From JAKIYB01 sp964590255 (GTDB lineage Bacteria; Armatimonadota; Hebobacteria; CAIYQO01): a DNA stretch of 64,000 nt. The translations under genes and the position numbers were made by a program. Below are positions 32,080 through 42,300 of this stretch, one piece after another. Below the pieces are notes generated by a model, which made no database searches, was not told the DNA's origin, and saw only the letters and a program-made list of their open reading frames with translations. Each line of letters opens with the position of its first letter. Position 1 is the stretch's first letter. Location of the stretch: NCBI GenBank assembly GCA_964590255.1, contig CAZPYA010000013.1, positions 8,122 through 72,121 of the forward strand, read 5' to 3'.

Positions 32080-32129
32080 ACAACGGCGCGAGGTCCCCGA
32101 AGCTATTCTCGAGGACCTCGCGCCGTTGT
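32080..32129. terminator. Perfect 17-bp inverted repeat
   Basis: ACAACGGCGCGAGGTCC (32080-32096) is repeated inverted at 32113-32129 around a 16-base loop. It lies about 175 bases past the end of the minus-strand gene 32305-34476 and upstream of the Lmo0937 gene. A terminator without a T-run is the simplest reading; an operator is possible. Confidence 0.5.
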
Positions 32130-32197
32130 ACATATTCCAGGTAATTCATAAACTCACGGAACGATCATCATTTAGCGGTGAAACATACCGCATCAAG

Positions 32198-32246
32198 CCC
32201 CCTTCCAGGGGGCGTCGCTCCCTAGCCCGGCTATTAATGGCCGGGC
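32198..32246. repeat. Double-hairpin intergenic element
   Basis: The hairpin CCCCCT/AGGGGG (32198-32203 with 32207-32212) is followed by GCCCGGC/GCCGGGC (32225-32231 with 32240-32246). The arrangement of two short GC-rich hairpins about 12-25 bases apart resembles the elements at 848 and 6042. Confidence 0.5.
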
Positions 32247-32304
32247 GGGCCGGCGATGGATGTGACGGCATCGGAATTCTGCGAGTACCTCCATATTCCT
32301 GTCC

Positions 32305-34476
32305 TTATTTTCCGGTCAGCGTCAGCGCCACCGTCTCCGTGATGTTGCCGCCGGCATCCAGTAGCTCAGCCTTCACGACATACTGGTCGACCCTGCCGAC
32401 CAGCACTTCAGTGTCGAAATTCGGCGTGGTCCACTTGCCGTCGGCGCCGGTCACCACCGTCCCTTTGTAGACATCGCCTTTCAATTGCACCAGCAGCGCG
32501 ATTTTGCTGTAGGTGACGGTAACGCGCACGCTGGCGCCGGCCGGCGCATCGCCGCTGACCGCCATTTGCGCCAGCGCCTTGCTCTTATCGGCCGGGCTGG
32601 AAATGGCGAACGCCTTCACCGCGCCGGCGATCACCACCGGAGTGGGCGCATAGACGAGTTGGCTGTGCGTCGCGTCGGAGAAGACGCGGACGCTGGCGGA
32701 ATTCTCGCCCAGCGCGTCCGCGGCCGTGATGGGATAGGCCAGACGGAAGGTGAAGGTGCCGGCGTCTCGCGTGGGCGCCTGCGTCAGCAGCTTCGTCCCC
32801 AAATACCATTCCAGCTTCATCGGTTCGCCGTTCAGTTTCGCGATGAAGGTCACCGTCTTGCCGGCGCTCACCGCTACCACGGCGTCATGGGTCAGTGTCG
32901 CGGTTGGCGCCGTCGTGGGCACGGCGAGGATGGTCACCTTCCACTCCGCCATCGCCGCGTTGTTCGCCTGGTCGGCCATCTGCAGGCGGATAGTGTGCGC
33001 CCCAAGCGCCAGGTTCTGCCCTTTGAAGCTCAGGCCTTTGTCGGTGATCGTCGCTGTTTTCGTCACGTCGACGCCGTCCAGTTTCAGCACCACTGCCTGC
33101 GGGTCCACTCCACTGCCGCCCGGATCGCTGAAGGCGGCGTCGATGGCCAGGTTGCGCTCATACACTTGGGTATCCTGCGCGGGCAGCAGGCGATTGAACA
33201 CCGGCGCGGTGGTGTCGATGGTGATGAGTTGCGTGCTTTTCACCTCGGCCGTCGTTTCCGCGCCCAGCTTCATCACCGCGCTGATCGGCACCAGCGTGGC
33301 ATTGGTGTTCGCGCCGATGGTCACCTTCTTCTGGTATTTGCCCGGCTCGACTTCCGTCAATCGTACGTTGGGGATCACGTCGCCGATCTTGGCGATGACG
33401 CTGTCCGCCGCCGGCGTGCCGGACACCTGGATGGTAATCGCGTCTCCGGCTTTTACCGGCCCGGTGTAGCCCAGCGCGCCTACGGTGAGGATCGTCGCCT
33501 TCGTCGTTACCGGCGGGGTGGGGGTGGTGGCCGTCTCCACCGGCACGGTAATCGCCCACACAGTGGTAGTGCCCGGGGTGATGCGCAGCGTCACTTCGCG
33601 GCCGTTGCCGATGGCGGTCAGCGCCAGCGCTTTGCCGGCGGCGTCGGCAGCTTTCACCTCCGGATGGAGTTGATACAGCGCGCCATCTTGCAGCATCAGC
33701 TTGTTATTGGCAATCGCCGCTATCTTGCCAACCACCTGGGTGAAGGTCGCCGCGGCGCCGGTGAGTTTTCCGTTCGCGTCGGTAGAAAACTTCACCGCGT
33801 CGCCAAGCTGCAATTCCGCGAAAGTCGCCGGCTTCACCGCGCCGTCCGCCGGACCGCGGGTAATCAGCGCGCCGGCTGCCAACGGGCGCACCAGCGTGTC
33901 GCCCTTCGCATCCAGCACCAGCAGAATCTGCCCGACTTCCGCCGTCTTCCCGACAATCACGCCGCCATCGACGGTTTTCGCGGGCGTCACCGGGGGCGTC
34001 GGCATGGTTGGCGTCGTCGCGGCGCCTAGCGGCGGAATAGTGATGATCGCCGTCTGCAACGGACCGTTCCACTTCACTTCGCCACCGAACGCCTCCGCCG
34101 GGAAGCGCAGCGGCACGAAGGTGGTGCCGTCCATCAACGTCGGCGGCGTCGCCAACGGTATTTCTTTCTCGTCTATGATCGCCACCTTGCGATTAATCCA
34201 CAACTGCACGACGGTCGTACCGCGCGTGGCGGTGATCTGCTGCGCCGCCGGGAACCATTTCACCTCCGCCTGCAGCGCCTCGAACACCGGGCGCATCGGC
34301 AGCAGCAGCGCGCCGTTCACCATCTTTACCGGCGCTTTCAATATTTTGCCGTTCACCACCACATGGGGGCCGGGCGTCGTAAAGACTTCTTCCGGCAGTT
34401 GAATGGTACCCTGGCCATAGGCCTGCACCGCCAGCACCAGGATCATACTCATGATGAGCAGGGGGGTTCGCATCAT
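32305..34476 (-). CDS. Large exported protein with copper-amine-oxidase N-like domain and beta-sandwich repeats
   Basis: A 723-residue exported protein. The signal peptide (residues 1-22) is followed by a complete copper amine oxidase N-like unit at about 35-150: VVVNGKILKAPVKMVNGALL, LPMRPVFEALQAEVKW, then a second half with TLMDGTTFVPLRFPAEAFGGEVKW (shown here in parts). Two threonine/proline-rich linkers (near 155-168 and 315-325) separate beta-rich regions that look like Ig-fold repeats (IDTTAPVFNRLLPAQDT is typical of such modules). It probably sits on the cell surface as an adhesin or structural protein. No catalytic residues are evident. AAGGAG lies 5-6 bases before the two tandem ATGs at 34476 and 34473. 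Confidence 0.78.
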   Translation of the reverse strand: MMRTPLLIMSMILVLAVQAYGQGTIQLPEEVFTTPGPHVVVNGKILKAPVKMVNGALLLPMRPVFEALQAEVKWFPAAQQITATRGTTVVQLWINRKVAIIDEKEIPLATPPTLMDGTTFVPLRFPAEAFGGEVKWNGPLQTAIITIPPLGAATTPTMPTPPVTPAKTVDGGVIVGKTAEVGQILLVLDAKGDTLVRPLAAGALITRGPADGAVKPATFAELQLGDAVKFSTDANGKLTGAAATFTQVVGKIAAIANNKLMLQDGALYQLHPEVKAADAAGKALALTAIGNGREVTLRITPGTTTVWAITVPVETATTPTPPVTTKATILTVGALGYTGPVKAGDAITIQVSGTPAADSVIAKIGDVIPNVRLTEVEPGKYQKKVTIGANTNATLVPISAVMKLGAETTAEVKSTQLITIDTTAPVFNRLLPAQDTQVYERNLAIDAAFSDPGGSGVDPQAVVLKLDGVDVTKTATITDKGLSFKGQNLALGAHTIRLQMADQANNAAMAEWKVTILAVPTTAPTATLTHDAVVAVSAGKTVTFIAKLNGEPMKLEWYLGTKLLTQAPTRDAGTFTFRLAYPITAADALGENSASVRVFSDATHSQLVYAPTPVVIAGAVKAFAISSPADKSKALAQMAVSGDAPAGASVRVTVTYSKIALLVQLKGDVYKGTVVTGADGKWTTPNFDTEVLVGRVDQYVVKAELLDAGGNITETVALTLTGK

Positions 34477-34639
34477 CGTCTCCTTTCATGGCGACCGCGA
34501 CGCGGCGCCATATCCGTCCAATAAGATATCGCTATTGTTGCCACACAAACAATCGATAAACATTATTACTACAGAAACACCGTTTTTCCCTCTCGCGGTG
34601 TCGGCATTACTGAAAATAAGACGAAATATTTGTCCCAGC

Positions 34640-34668
34640 TTGTTCCATAGGCTTGATTGCTTTAAGAT
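34640..34668 (+). promoter_or_regulatory. Promoter of the ADP-ribosylglycohydrolase gene (leaderless)
   Basis: TTGTTC (34640-34645) and TAAGAT (34663-34668) with the ideal 17-base spacer. The predicted start of transcription is at about 34675, directly on the ATG at 34676. Confidence 0.6.
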
Positions 34669-34675
34669 GTATTCT

Positions 34676-35545
34676 ATGAATGTAGCCCAACGAGTTACTC
34701 GGATAGAAGGATGCCTGTTGGGCATGGCCGTTGGTGACGCGCTCGGTTTGCCCCGCGAGGGATTGTCGCGCTCGCGTGCCTCCCGCCTTTTCGGCGGGTC
34801 ACCGTTGCGGATGCAGTTCCTCGGCAAGTGCGGCATGATCAGCGACGACGCTGAGCATGCCGTTTTTACCGCCCAGGCGCTGCAGGCGTCGGCCGGCGAT
34901 CCGCAGGCCTTTGCGCGCAACCTGGCCTGGCGCCTGCGCGGGTGGCTGCTCGGCCTGCCCGCGGGCATTGGCCTCGCTACGCTACGGGCGGTTCTCCGCC
35001 TCTGCATCGGCGTGCCGCCGTCACGCAGCGGCGTCCACTCGGCGGGGAATGGTGCTGCCATGCGCGCCCCAATACTCGGCGCCGTAATACTCGATCTCGA
35101 TACCCTCCGGGCACATGTGCAGGCATCCACCCGGCTCACGCACACCGATCCCCGCGCCGAAGCTGGCGCCTGGCTCATCGCACGTGCCGCGCATGCCGGT
35201 AATGTCTCTGATCCACGCCCAATGCTGGATGAGTTGGGCACTGACATCGTCGATGATGAATTGCACCGGAATATCATGCTGATCGCACCGCATCTCGCAC
35301 GCGGGGCAACGCCTGCCGACTACGCCGACGCGCTGGGTCTGGCGCACGGCGTCAGCGGCTATGTTAACCACACTGTGCCTGTTGCGCTCTATTGCTGGCT
35401 GCGTTATCCAGACGATTTCCGCACGGCGGTAGAATCCGCCATCCTGCTCGGCGGCGATACGGACACTGTGGGCGCCATCGTTGGCGGCCTGGCCGGCGCG
35501 ACCCTCGGCGCCGATGCGATACCGAATGAATGGCTATTATCCTAA
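34676..35545 (+). CDS. ADP-ribosylglycohydrolase family protein, cut short by an in-frame TAA
   Basis: The all-helical ADP-ribosylglycohydrolase (DraG/ARH) fold removes ADP-ribose from modified proteins or from metabolites using two Mg2+ ions. The N-terminal motif GCLLGMAVGDALGLPREG and the C-terminal metal motif LLGGDTDTVGAIVGGLAGA are intact. The first metal motif reads SDDAE where the family mostly has TDDT. The frame stops at TAA (35543-35545), but the same frame continues after it for 55 clean codons (see next entry). Start: the ATG at 34676 fits a leaderless mRNA; the ATG at 34667 is possible. The next gene is an ADP-ribose-type Nudix hydrolase, which would degrade the ADP-ribose set free. 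Confidence 0.82.
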   Translation: MNVAQRVTRIEGCLLGMAVGDALGLPREGLSRSRASRLFGGSPLRMQFLGKCGMISDDAEHAVFTAQALQASAGDPQAFARNLAWRLRGWLLGLPAGIGLATLRAVLRLCIGVPPSRSGVHSAGNGAAMRAPILGAVILDLDTLRAHVQASTRLTHTDPRAEAGAWLIARAAHAGNVSDPRPMLDELGTDIVDDELHRNIMLIAPHLARGATPADYADALGLAHGVSGYVNHTVPVALYCWLRYPDDFRTAVESAILLGGDTDTVGAIVGGLAGATLGADAIPNEWLLS

Positions 35546-35713
35546 TGGGAATGGCCACGCACCGTAGGCTGGATGCGGCGGCTGGCACATCAATTCACCG
35601 AGGAGCACCCATTGCCACTACCGCTGGACTGGCCGGTCATCCCCGCCCGTAACCTGATATTCACCATGACCGTGCTCTGGCACGGCTTCCGCCGGCTACT
35701 GCCACCCTATTGA
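35546..35713 (+). pseudogene. In-frame C-terminal tail of the ADP-ribosylglycohydrolase beyond the stop codon
   Basis: After the TAA the unbroken frame encodes WEWPRTVGWMRRLAHQF...DWPVIPARNLIF...LWHGFRRLLPPY and ends at TGA (35711-35713), 11 bases before the Nudix ATG. The composition is protein-like (Trp/Pro/Arg with amphipathic and hydrophobic segments), and I believe some members of the family have such a W-P-R-rich extension. Either a nonsense mutation (or read error) has cut one gene, or the stop is read through. There is no start codon or ribosome site that would make the tail a separate gene. Confidence 0.6.
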
Positions 35714-35724
35714 GAAAGGCACCC

Positions 35725-36270
35725 ATGGATCAGACACCCGAACTCCTTTGTGAAGGCCGCTTCCTCCGCTTCATGCGCCGCGGACGCTGGGAATACGTCG
35801 AGCGTCGGCAGTTGACCGGCATCGTTGGCATCGTCGCGGTAACGCCCGCCGGGGAGTTGCTGCTGGTAGAGCAGTTTCGCGAAGCCGTGCGCAACAACGT
35901 CATCGAGCTGCCCGCCGGACTGGCCGGCGACGTGCCCGGTGAGGAAGGCGAGGCGCTCGAAAACGCCGCGCAGCGCGAACTGCTGGAGGAGACCGGCTAT
36001 GCCGCCGAGACGATGACTTTCCTCTGCGAAGGTCCGCCCACCGCCGGCGTCACAAACGAGGTCATCACGCTGTTTCTCGCCGATGGCCTGCGCCAGGTGG
36101 GCGAGGGTGGGGGCGACGCCAGCGAGGCGATCACCGTGCATGCCGTGCCGCTATCGAGCGTAACATCCTGGCTGGAGGAACGCCGCGCCGCCGGCATCAT
36201 GGTCGACCTGCGCATCTACACCGGCCTCTATTTCCTCAACCGACTCACTCGCGGCGACGAGTCAGGATGA
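35725..36270 (+). CDS. ADP-ribose pyrophosphatase-type Nudix hydrolase
   Basis: A 181-residue Nudix enzyme of the ADP-ribose pyrophosphatase type, which cleaves ADP-ribose to AMP and ribose 5-phosphate. The Nudix box is at about residues 73-95, with the core RELLEETGY. The preceding VEQFREAVRNNVIELPAG matches the VxQFRxxxxxxxxELPAG block of the NudF/ADPRase group. The position right behind the ADP-ribosylglycohydrolase supports this substrate. The ATG at 35725 follows GAGAAAGG. The N-terminal part (LLCEGRFLRFMRRGRWEYVER) is the beta-strand dimerisation region of the group. Confidence 0.85.
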   Translation: MDQTPELLCEGRFLRFMRRGRWEYVERRQLTGIVGIVAVTPAGELLLVEQFREAVRNNVIELPAGLAGDVPGEEGEALENAAQRELLEETGYAAETMTFLCEGPPTAGVTNEVITLFLADGLRQVGEGGGDASEAITVHAVPLSSVTSWLEERRAAGIMVDLRIYTGLYFLNRLTRGDESG

Positions 36271-36301
36271 GTGGTCAGCCAATGGCGGCACTATTTCGTG
36301 A

Positions 36302-36307
36302 TATAAT
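36302..36307 (+). promoter_or_regulatory. -10 box of the alpha-2-macroglobulin gene
   Basis: TATAAT in GTGATATAATAAAA, 91 bases before the ATG at 36399, giving a leader of about 85 bases. No good -35 box. Confidence 0.45.
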
Positions 36308-36398
36308 AAAAAAACTTCGTTCCGCCGGGAACAATCCGCACACCACCGCGGTCAAATAGGCAAACAACGCCCATCTCGCATGAAAGGGATGCTCGACG

Positions 36399-39300
36399 AT
36401 GAAATACCTTCGCGTGTTACTGCTGCTGGCCCTCTGCGCCGTGCCGCTGCTGTTCCTGGGTCCGCTGCGCCCGGTCAGTGGCCAGGCCCCCGACCCGAAA
36501 ATCCGGGAAAACGCCACCCAGGCCATGGGTAAAGGTAACTGGAAAGACGCCTATGCCGACCTGTCCCGGCTGGCGCTGGATCCGCAAAACGATCCCGGCA
36601 AAGTCGGACAGGACCTGCAGAACGCCATCCAGTGCCTGCGGCAGTTGGGTCGCGTGGACGAGATCGACGACCTGCGCGAAAAGGCCATCGCCCTGCACGC
36701 GAAGAATTGGCGCCTGCTGTTCGCCGCGGCGCAGTCGCTGCAGAACGATCAGCATAACGGCTTCATGATCGCCGGCAAGTTCGCCCGCGGCGGCCATCGC
36801 GGCGGCGGCAAATGGGTAAACTGCTACGAGCGCGACCGCGTGCGCGCCCTGCAACTCATGGAGCAGGCGCTGGCGCACATCGAGCCGACCGACAACCGCG
36901 TCGAAGTGAGCAACTTCTACGCGACCTTCGCCGGCATGATGATGGGCAATCGCGGCTGGTCGGAATCCTGGCGGTTGCAATACCTCACCGATATCGCCTC
37001 GCTGCCCGACTACGACGAAGGCTATTATTACGGGTATGGCTCCGGCCGTGGCGCCCCGGTCGACGAAAACGGCGACCCCATTTTCTTCGGCGTGCCCGAT
37101 GGCTGGAAAACCGCGCAGAATGACGGCGAGCGCTGGCGCTACCTCATCGCGATGAGCGTGCTGGCGCAGCCCGAGCGCGAAGCGGAAATGCAAATGCAAT
37201 TCGCCGGATTCCTTCACGCGCAGTTCGGCGTGGAGACGCTGGCCCGCTACAGTTGGTTCGCCCGCTCGTTCGAGGCCGACGGCGGCAAGCCCGGCCGCTA
37301 CGCCGTGCAGACGCTCACCGACGCCGAGACGATGGCGCGCCTCGCCACCGGTCCGAAGCGTTTCGCGCTGCCCGACGAGCATAACCCCATCCTCATCTAT
37401 CAGCAGGTGGCGCAGGGGAACTCCTCATATCGCAAGCAGGCCATCGCCACGCTGGCGCAAATCTTCGAGAATCGCCGGCAATATGATCGCGCCGTCGCCT
37501 GCTGGCGGCTGCTCATCGACGATAAGAACTACAACGCCCAGCACCGCATCAATCAGATTCTCGGCAACTGGGGCATGTTCGAGCCGGTGGTCACCCAGCC
37601 AGCCGGCCAAGGCGCCACCATCGAGTTCCGCTTCCGCAATGCCAACTCCGTCAATCTGACTGCGAAGGCTATCGACATCAAGGCGCTGCTGAACGACGTG
37701 CGGACCCACATAAAATCCAATCCCAACCGCCTGGAATGGAACCAGATCGAGATCGGCAACCTCGGCTATCGCCTGGTGCAGGAGAAACAGACGAAATACA
37801 TCGGCGAGCAGGTGGCGGAGTGGGATGCTCCGCTCACTCCGCGCCCGAATCACTTCGACCGCCGCGTGACGCTGCGGACGCCGCTGAAAACCGCCGGCGC
37901 TTACGAGCTCACCGCGCGCATGCCCAACGGCAACATCAGCAAGATCATTATCTGGGTCGCCGACCTGGCCATCGTGAAGAAGCCGCTCAACAACGCCGTC
38001 TTCTACTATGTGGCCGACGCCGTCACGGGCAAGCCCATCGCCAATGCCGCGTTGGACTTCTTCGGATATCGCCAGCGCTGGGTCAACACCACGAACGGGC
38101 AGGGGAAACACGAGATCACCACCGCCGGCTTCCAGAAATCCACCGACGCGGACGGCCAGCTCATCCTCGCCGGCACTGACCAGCCGAACGATTTCCAGTG
38201 GCTCATCACCGCCACCGCCGGCAACCGCTTCACCTATCACGGCTTCACCGGTGCCTGGTATCAGCCGCTGCAGAACCCGGTCTTCGAGAACGCGAAGGCG
38301 TTCGTCATCACCGACCGCCCGGTGTATCGCCCCGAGCAGACGGTGAAATTCAAGTTCTGGGTGAACCAGGCGAAATACGACCTCGACGGCAAGTGCCCCT
38401 ACGCCGGCATGCAGTTCACCGTGCGCGTCAATAACCCGATGGGCGAAAAAGCGCAGGAAAAAACCTATACCGCCGATGCCTACGGCGGCTTTGATGGCGA
38501 GTTCAAACCCGACGGCGCCGCCAAGCTGGGCGTCTACAGCATCCAGCTCATCAACGGCAAGGTGTATGGCGGCGGCAGCTTCCGCCTGGAAGAGTATAAA
38601 AAGCCGGAGTTCGAGGTGAAGGTGCAGGCGCCCACCGAGCCGGTGGCCCTCGGCGAAACCATCACCGCCCGCATCGAGGCGAAATACCTCTTCGGCGCCC
38701 CCGTCACCAATGCGAAAGTCAAATACAAAGTGCTGCGCAGTGGCCACACCGCTGACTGGTACCCGGTGGACCGCTGGGATTGGCTCTACCGGCCCGGCTA
38801 CTGGTGGTACGGCTACGACTACGCCTGGTACCCCGGCTGGCGCGACTGGGGCTGCGTGCGGCCCATGCCCATCTGGTGGGGCTACCGCGGACAGCCGCAG
38901 CCCGAGCTGATCGCCGAAGCGGAAGTGCCCGTCGGCGCCGACGGCACCGTGCCGGTCACCATCGACACCGCGCTGGCGAAGGAGTTGCTGGGCGATACCG
39001 ATCACCGCTATGAGATTACCGCGGAAGTCACCGATTCATCGCGCCGCACCATCGTCGGTACCGGCTCGGTGCTGGTGTCGCGCAAGCCATTCAAAATCTA
39101 TGCCTGGCTCGATTCCGGTCATTATCGCGTCGGCGACGCCATCCAGGCGAATTTCAACGCCCACACCCTCAACGGCAACCCGGTGAAGGGCCGCGGCATC
39201 GTGCGCCTGCTGAAAGTCGCCTATAAGACCGACCCCATGGGCAACGACGTGCCGGTCGAGACGGAAGTGCAGCGCTGGCCGCTGGACACCCGCGACGACG

Positions 39301-42300
39301 GCACCGCCCGGCTACAGATGAAAGCCGCTGCCGCCGGCCAGTATCGCGTCAGCTATAAGATCACCGACGAACAGAAGCACGAAGTGGAGGGCGGCTATGT
39401 CTTCTACGTGCGCGGCGAAGGCGACGACGGCAGCAAATTCCGCTTCAGCGACCTGGAGCTGGTCACCGACAAGCGCGAATACCAGCCCGGCGAGACGGTG
39501 AACCTGCTCGTCAATACGAACAAGGACGATGCCACCGTGCTGCTCTTTGTCCGCCCGGTTAACGGCGTCTGCAACGCGCCAAAGGTACTGCGCCTCAACG
39601 GCAAGAGCGCGCTGGAGAAGCTCCTCGTGGGGAAAGGCGACATGCCGAACTTCTTCGTGGAAGCCCTCACCGTCGCCGACGGCAAGGTCTACTCCGAAAT
39701 GCGCGAGGTGATGGTGCCGCCCGAACAGCGCGCGCTGAACGTGCAGGTGCAGCCTGCGTCGTCGCTGCTGCAGCCCGGCAAGGACAACAACCTGAAGGTG
39801 AAGGTGACCGGCGCCGACGGCAAGCCCTACACCGGCTCGCTGGTGGTCAGCGTCTATGACAAGGCCGTGGAGTATATCTCCGGCGGCAGCAACATCCCGG
39901 AAATCAAAGCCTTCTTCTGGAAGTGGCAGCGCCACCACAACCCCAGTGTCGAGCATAGCCTCAACCGCGGCGGTTATAACATCGTCATGTTCGAACAGCA
40001 TATGGCGATGCTCGGTGTCTTCGGCCACGCCACCGCGGACGACGAGTTGTCCGAGCACGAAGAAATGGACAGTATAAGAGTAGTTACTGACGGGAACGTA
40101 AGGATGCTGGGCCGCGCGATGAATGACACGCTAGCCGCCTCTGATTCCGCGATGGCCCCGGCGCCCATGATGAGCGCGGCGAAATCCGCGGGATTTGCCG
40201 GTGATAAAGCCGACCGTGCCGCCGAGGGTGGCGGTGGCGGCGGCAGTGCCCCGATGGCCGCGGCCACCGTGCGCACAAACTTCGCCGATACCGCGTTGTG
40301 GGTCGCGGCCATCACCACCGACGCCAACGGCGCCGCCACCATTCCGGTGAAGATGCCCGATAGCCTCACCACCTGGAAGGCGCGGGTATGGGCGATGGGC
40401 GACGGCTCCCGCGTGGGCGAAGGCACCGCCGAGATCATCACCAAAAAGAACATCATGGTGCGGCTGGAAGCCCCGCGCTTCTTCATCACCAAGGATGAAG
40501 TCGTCGTGTCCGCCATCGTGCACAACTACCTGGCGACGACGAAGTCGGTGCAGGTGTCGCTGAAAGTGGAAAATGACGTGCTGGAGTCGGTGAACGCCAC
40601 GGCCGAACCGCTCACCCGCACGGTGAAGGTGGCACCGAACACCGACGTGCGCGTCGACTGGCGAGTGCGGGTGGTGCGCTCTGACTTCGCGCACGTCACC
40701 GTGCAGGCGCTCACCGATCAAGAATCGGATGCCATGAAGATGGTCTTCCCGGCCTACATTCACGGCATGCTGAAGACCGATAGCTACAGCGGCGCCATCC
40801 GGCCGGACGGCAATGAGTCCTCGGTGACGTTGAAAGTGCCGGCGGATCGCCTGCCGAAGCACAGCCGCCTGGAAGTGCGCTATTCGCCGTCGCTGGCCGG
40901 CGCCATGGTGGACGCGCTGCCCTACCTGGTCAGCTACCCCTACGAGAACACCGAGGCGGTGCTGAACCGCTTCCTGCCCACCGTCATCACCCAGAAGGTG
41001 CTGCTGAACATGGGCCTCAACCTGAAGGACATCCAGGCGAAGCGCACCAATCTCAACGCCCAGGAAATCGGCGACGACAAGCAGCGCGCCCAGGACTGGA
41101 AGCGCATATACGAGCCGTGGGAGGGGGAGCGCAACCCCGTCTTCGATGACGCCGAAGTCGCGAAGATGGCCGCCCACAACCTGGGACGCTTGCAGAGCAT
41201 GCAGGTCTCCGATGGCGGCTGGGGATGGTTCAGCGGATATGGCGAGCAGTCATGGCCGCATACCACCGCACTGGTGGTGCACGGCCTGCAGATCGCCCGC
41301 GCCAACGGCAGCAACGTGCCGCCCGAGATGATTGCCCGCGGCATCCAGTGGTTGAAGGGCTACCAGACGCAGCAAATCGAGTGGTTGAAGCGCGGCGACC
41401 AGGTGCGCGCAAACGGCGACCTGGCCCGTGAGATGCGTTACTACAAGATGGCTGCCGATGCGCTGGATGCCTTCGTCTACATGGTCCTCGTCGACGAGAA
41501 GGCTGACAACCTGGAGATGCGCAACTACTTGTGGCGCGACAAAGTCGGTCTGCCTGTCTACGCTAAGAGCATGTTCGCCATGGCACTGCACGATCTCAAC
41601 GACATCGAGAAGCGCGATGCAGTGATTCACAACATCGAGCAGTTCCTCGTGCAGGACAATGAGAACCAGACCGCCTACCTGAAACTGCCGGAAGGCAACT
41701 GGTGGTACTGGTACGGCAGCGAATACGAAGCACAAGCCTACTACCTGAAGCTGCTGGCGCGCACCGCGCCGAAGAGCGACACGGCGTCGCGGTTGGCGAA
41801 GTATCTCATCAACAACCGCAAGCACGCCACCTACTGGAACAGCACCCGCGACACCGCCATCGTCATCGAGGCGCTGGCCGACTACATGAAGGCCAGCGGC
41901 GAGGATCAACCGAACATGACGGTGGACGTTAAGCTGGACGGCAGGACGATGAAGACCGTGCGTATCGACGGCGGCAACCTCTTCAGCTTCGACAACAAGC
42001 TGGTGCTGGAAGGCCCGGCCATCACCACCGGCGAGCACACCCTCACCCTGGTGAAGCGGGGCACCGGCGCGCTGTATTTCAACGCCTACCTGACGAACTT
42101 CACCACCGAGGACATGATCACCAAGGCCGGCCTCGAAGTGAAGGTGAACCGCAAGTTCTACAAGCTGGTGCGCGTGGAGAAGACGACGAAGGTCGCCGGC
42201 ACCCGCGGACAGCCGCTCGATCAGCGCGTGGAGAAATACACCCGCTTCGAGTTGGCGAACCTGGCCACGCTGAAGAGCGGCGACCTGGTTGAAGTGGAGT

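Larger units (their letters stand above)
31756..32304. other. Intergenic region with one tiny gene and two inverted-repeat elements
   Basis: This 549-base stretch contains the 50-codon Lmo0937-type gene (31829-31981, minus strand), a perfect 17-bp inverted repeat (32080-32129) and a double-hairpin element (32198-32246). Nothing else in it looks like a gene. Confidence 0.65.

Noticed and set aside
37425..39005. A 526-residue minus-strand frame within the A2M gene
   Set aside because: Shadow of the A2M reading frame caused by high third-position GC; no ribosome site and no recognisable domain.
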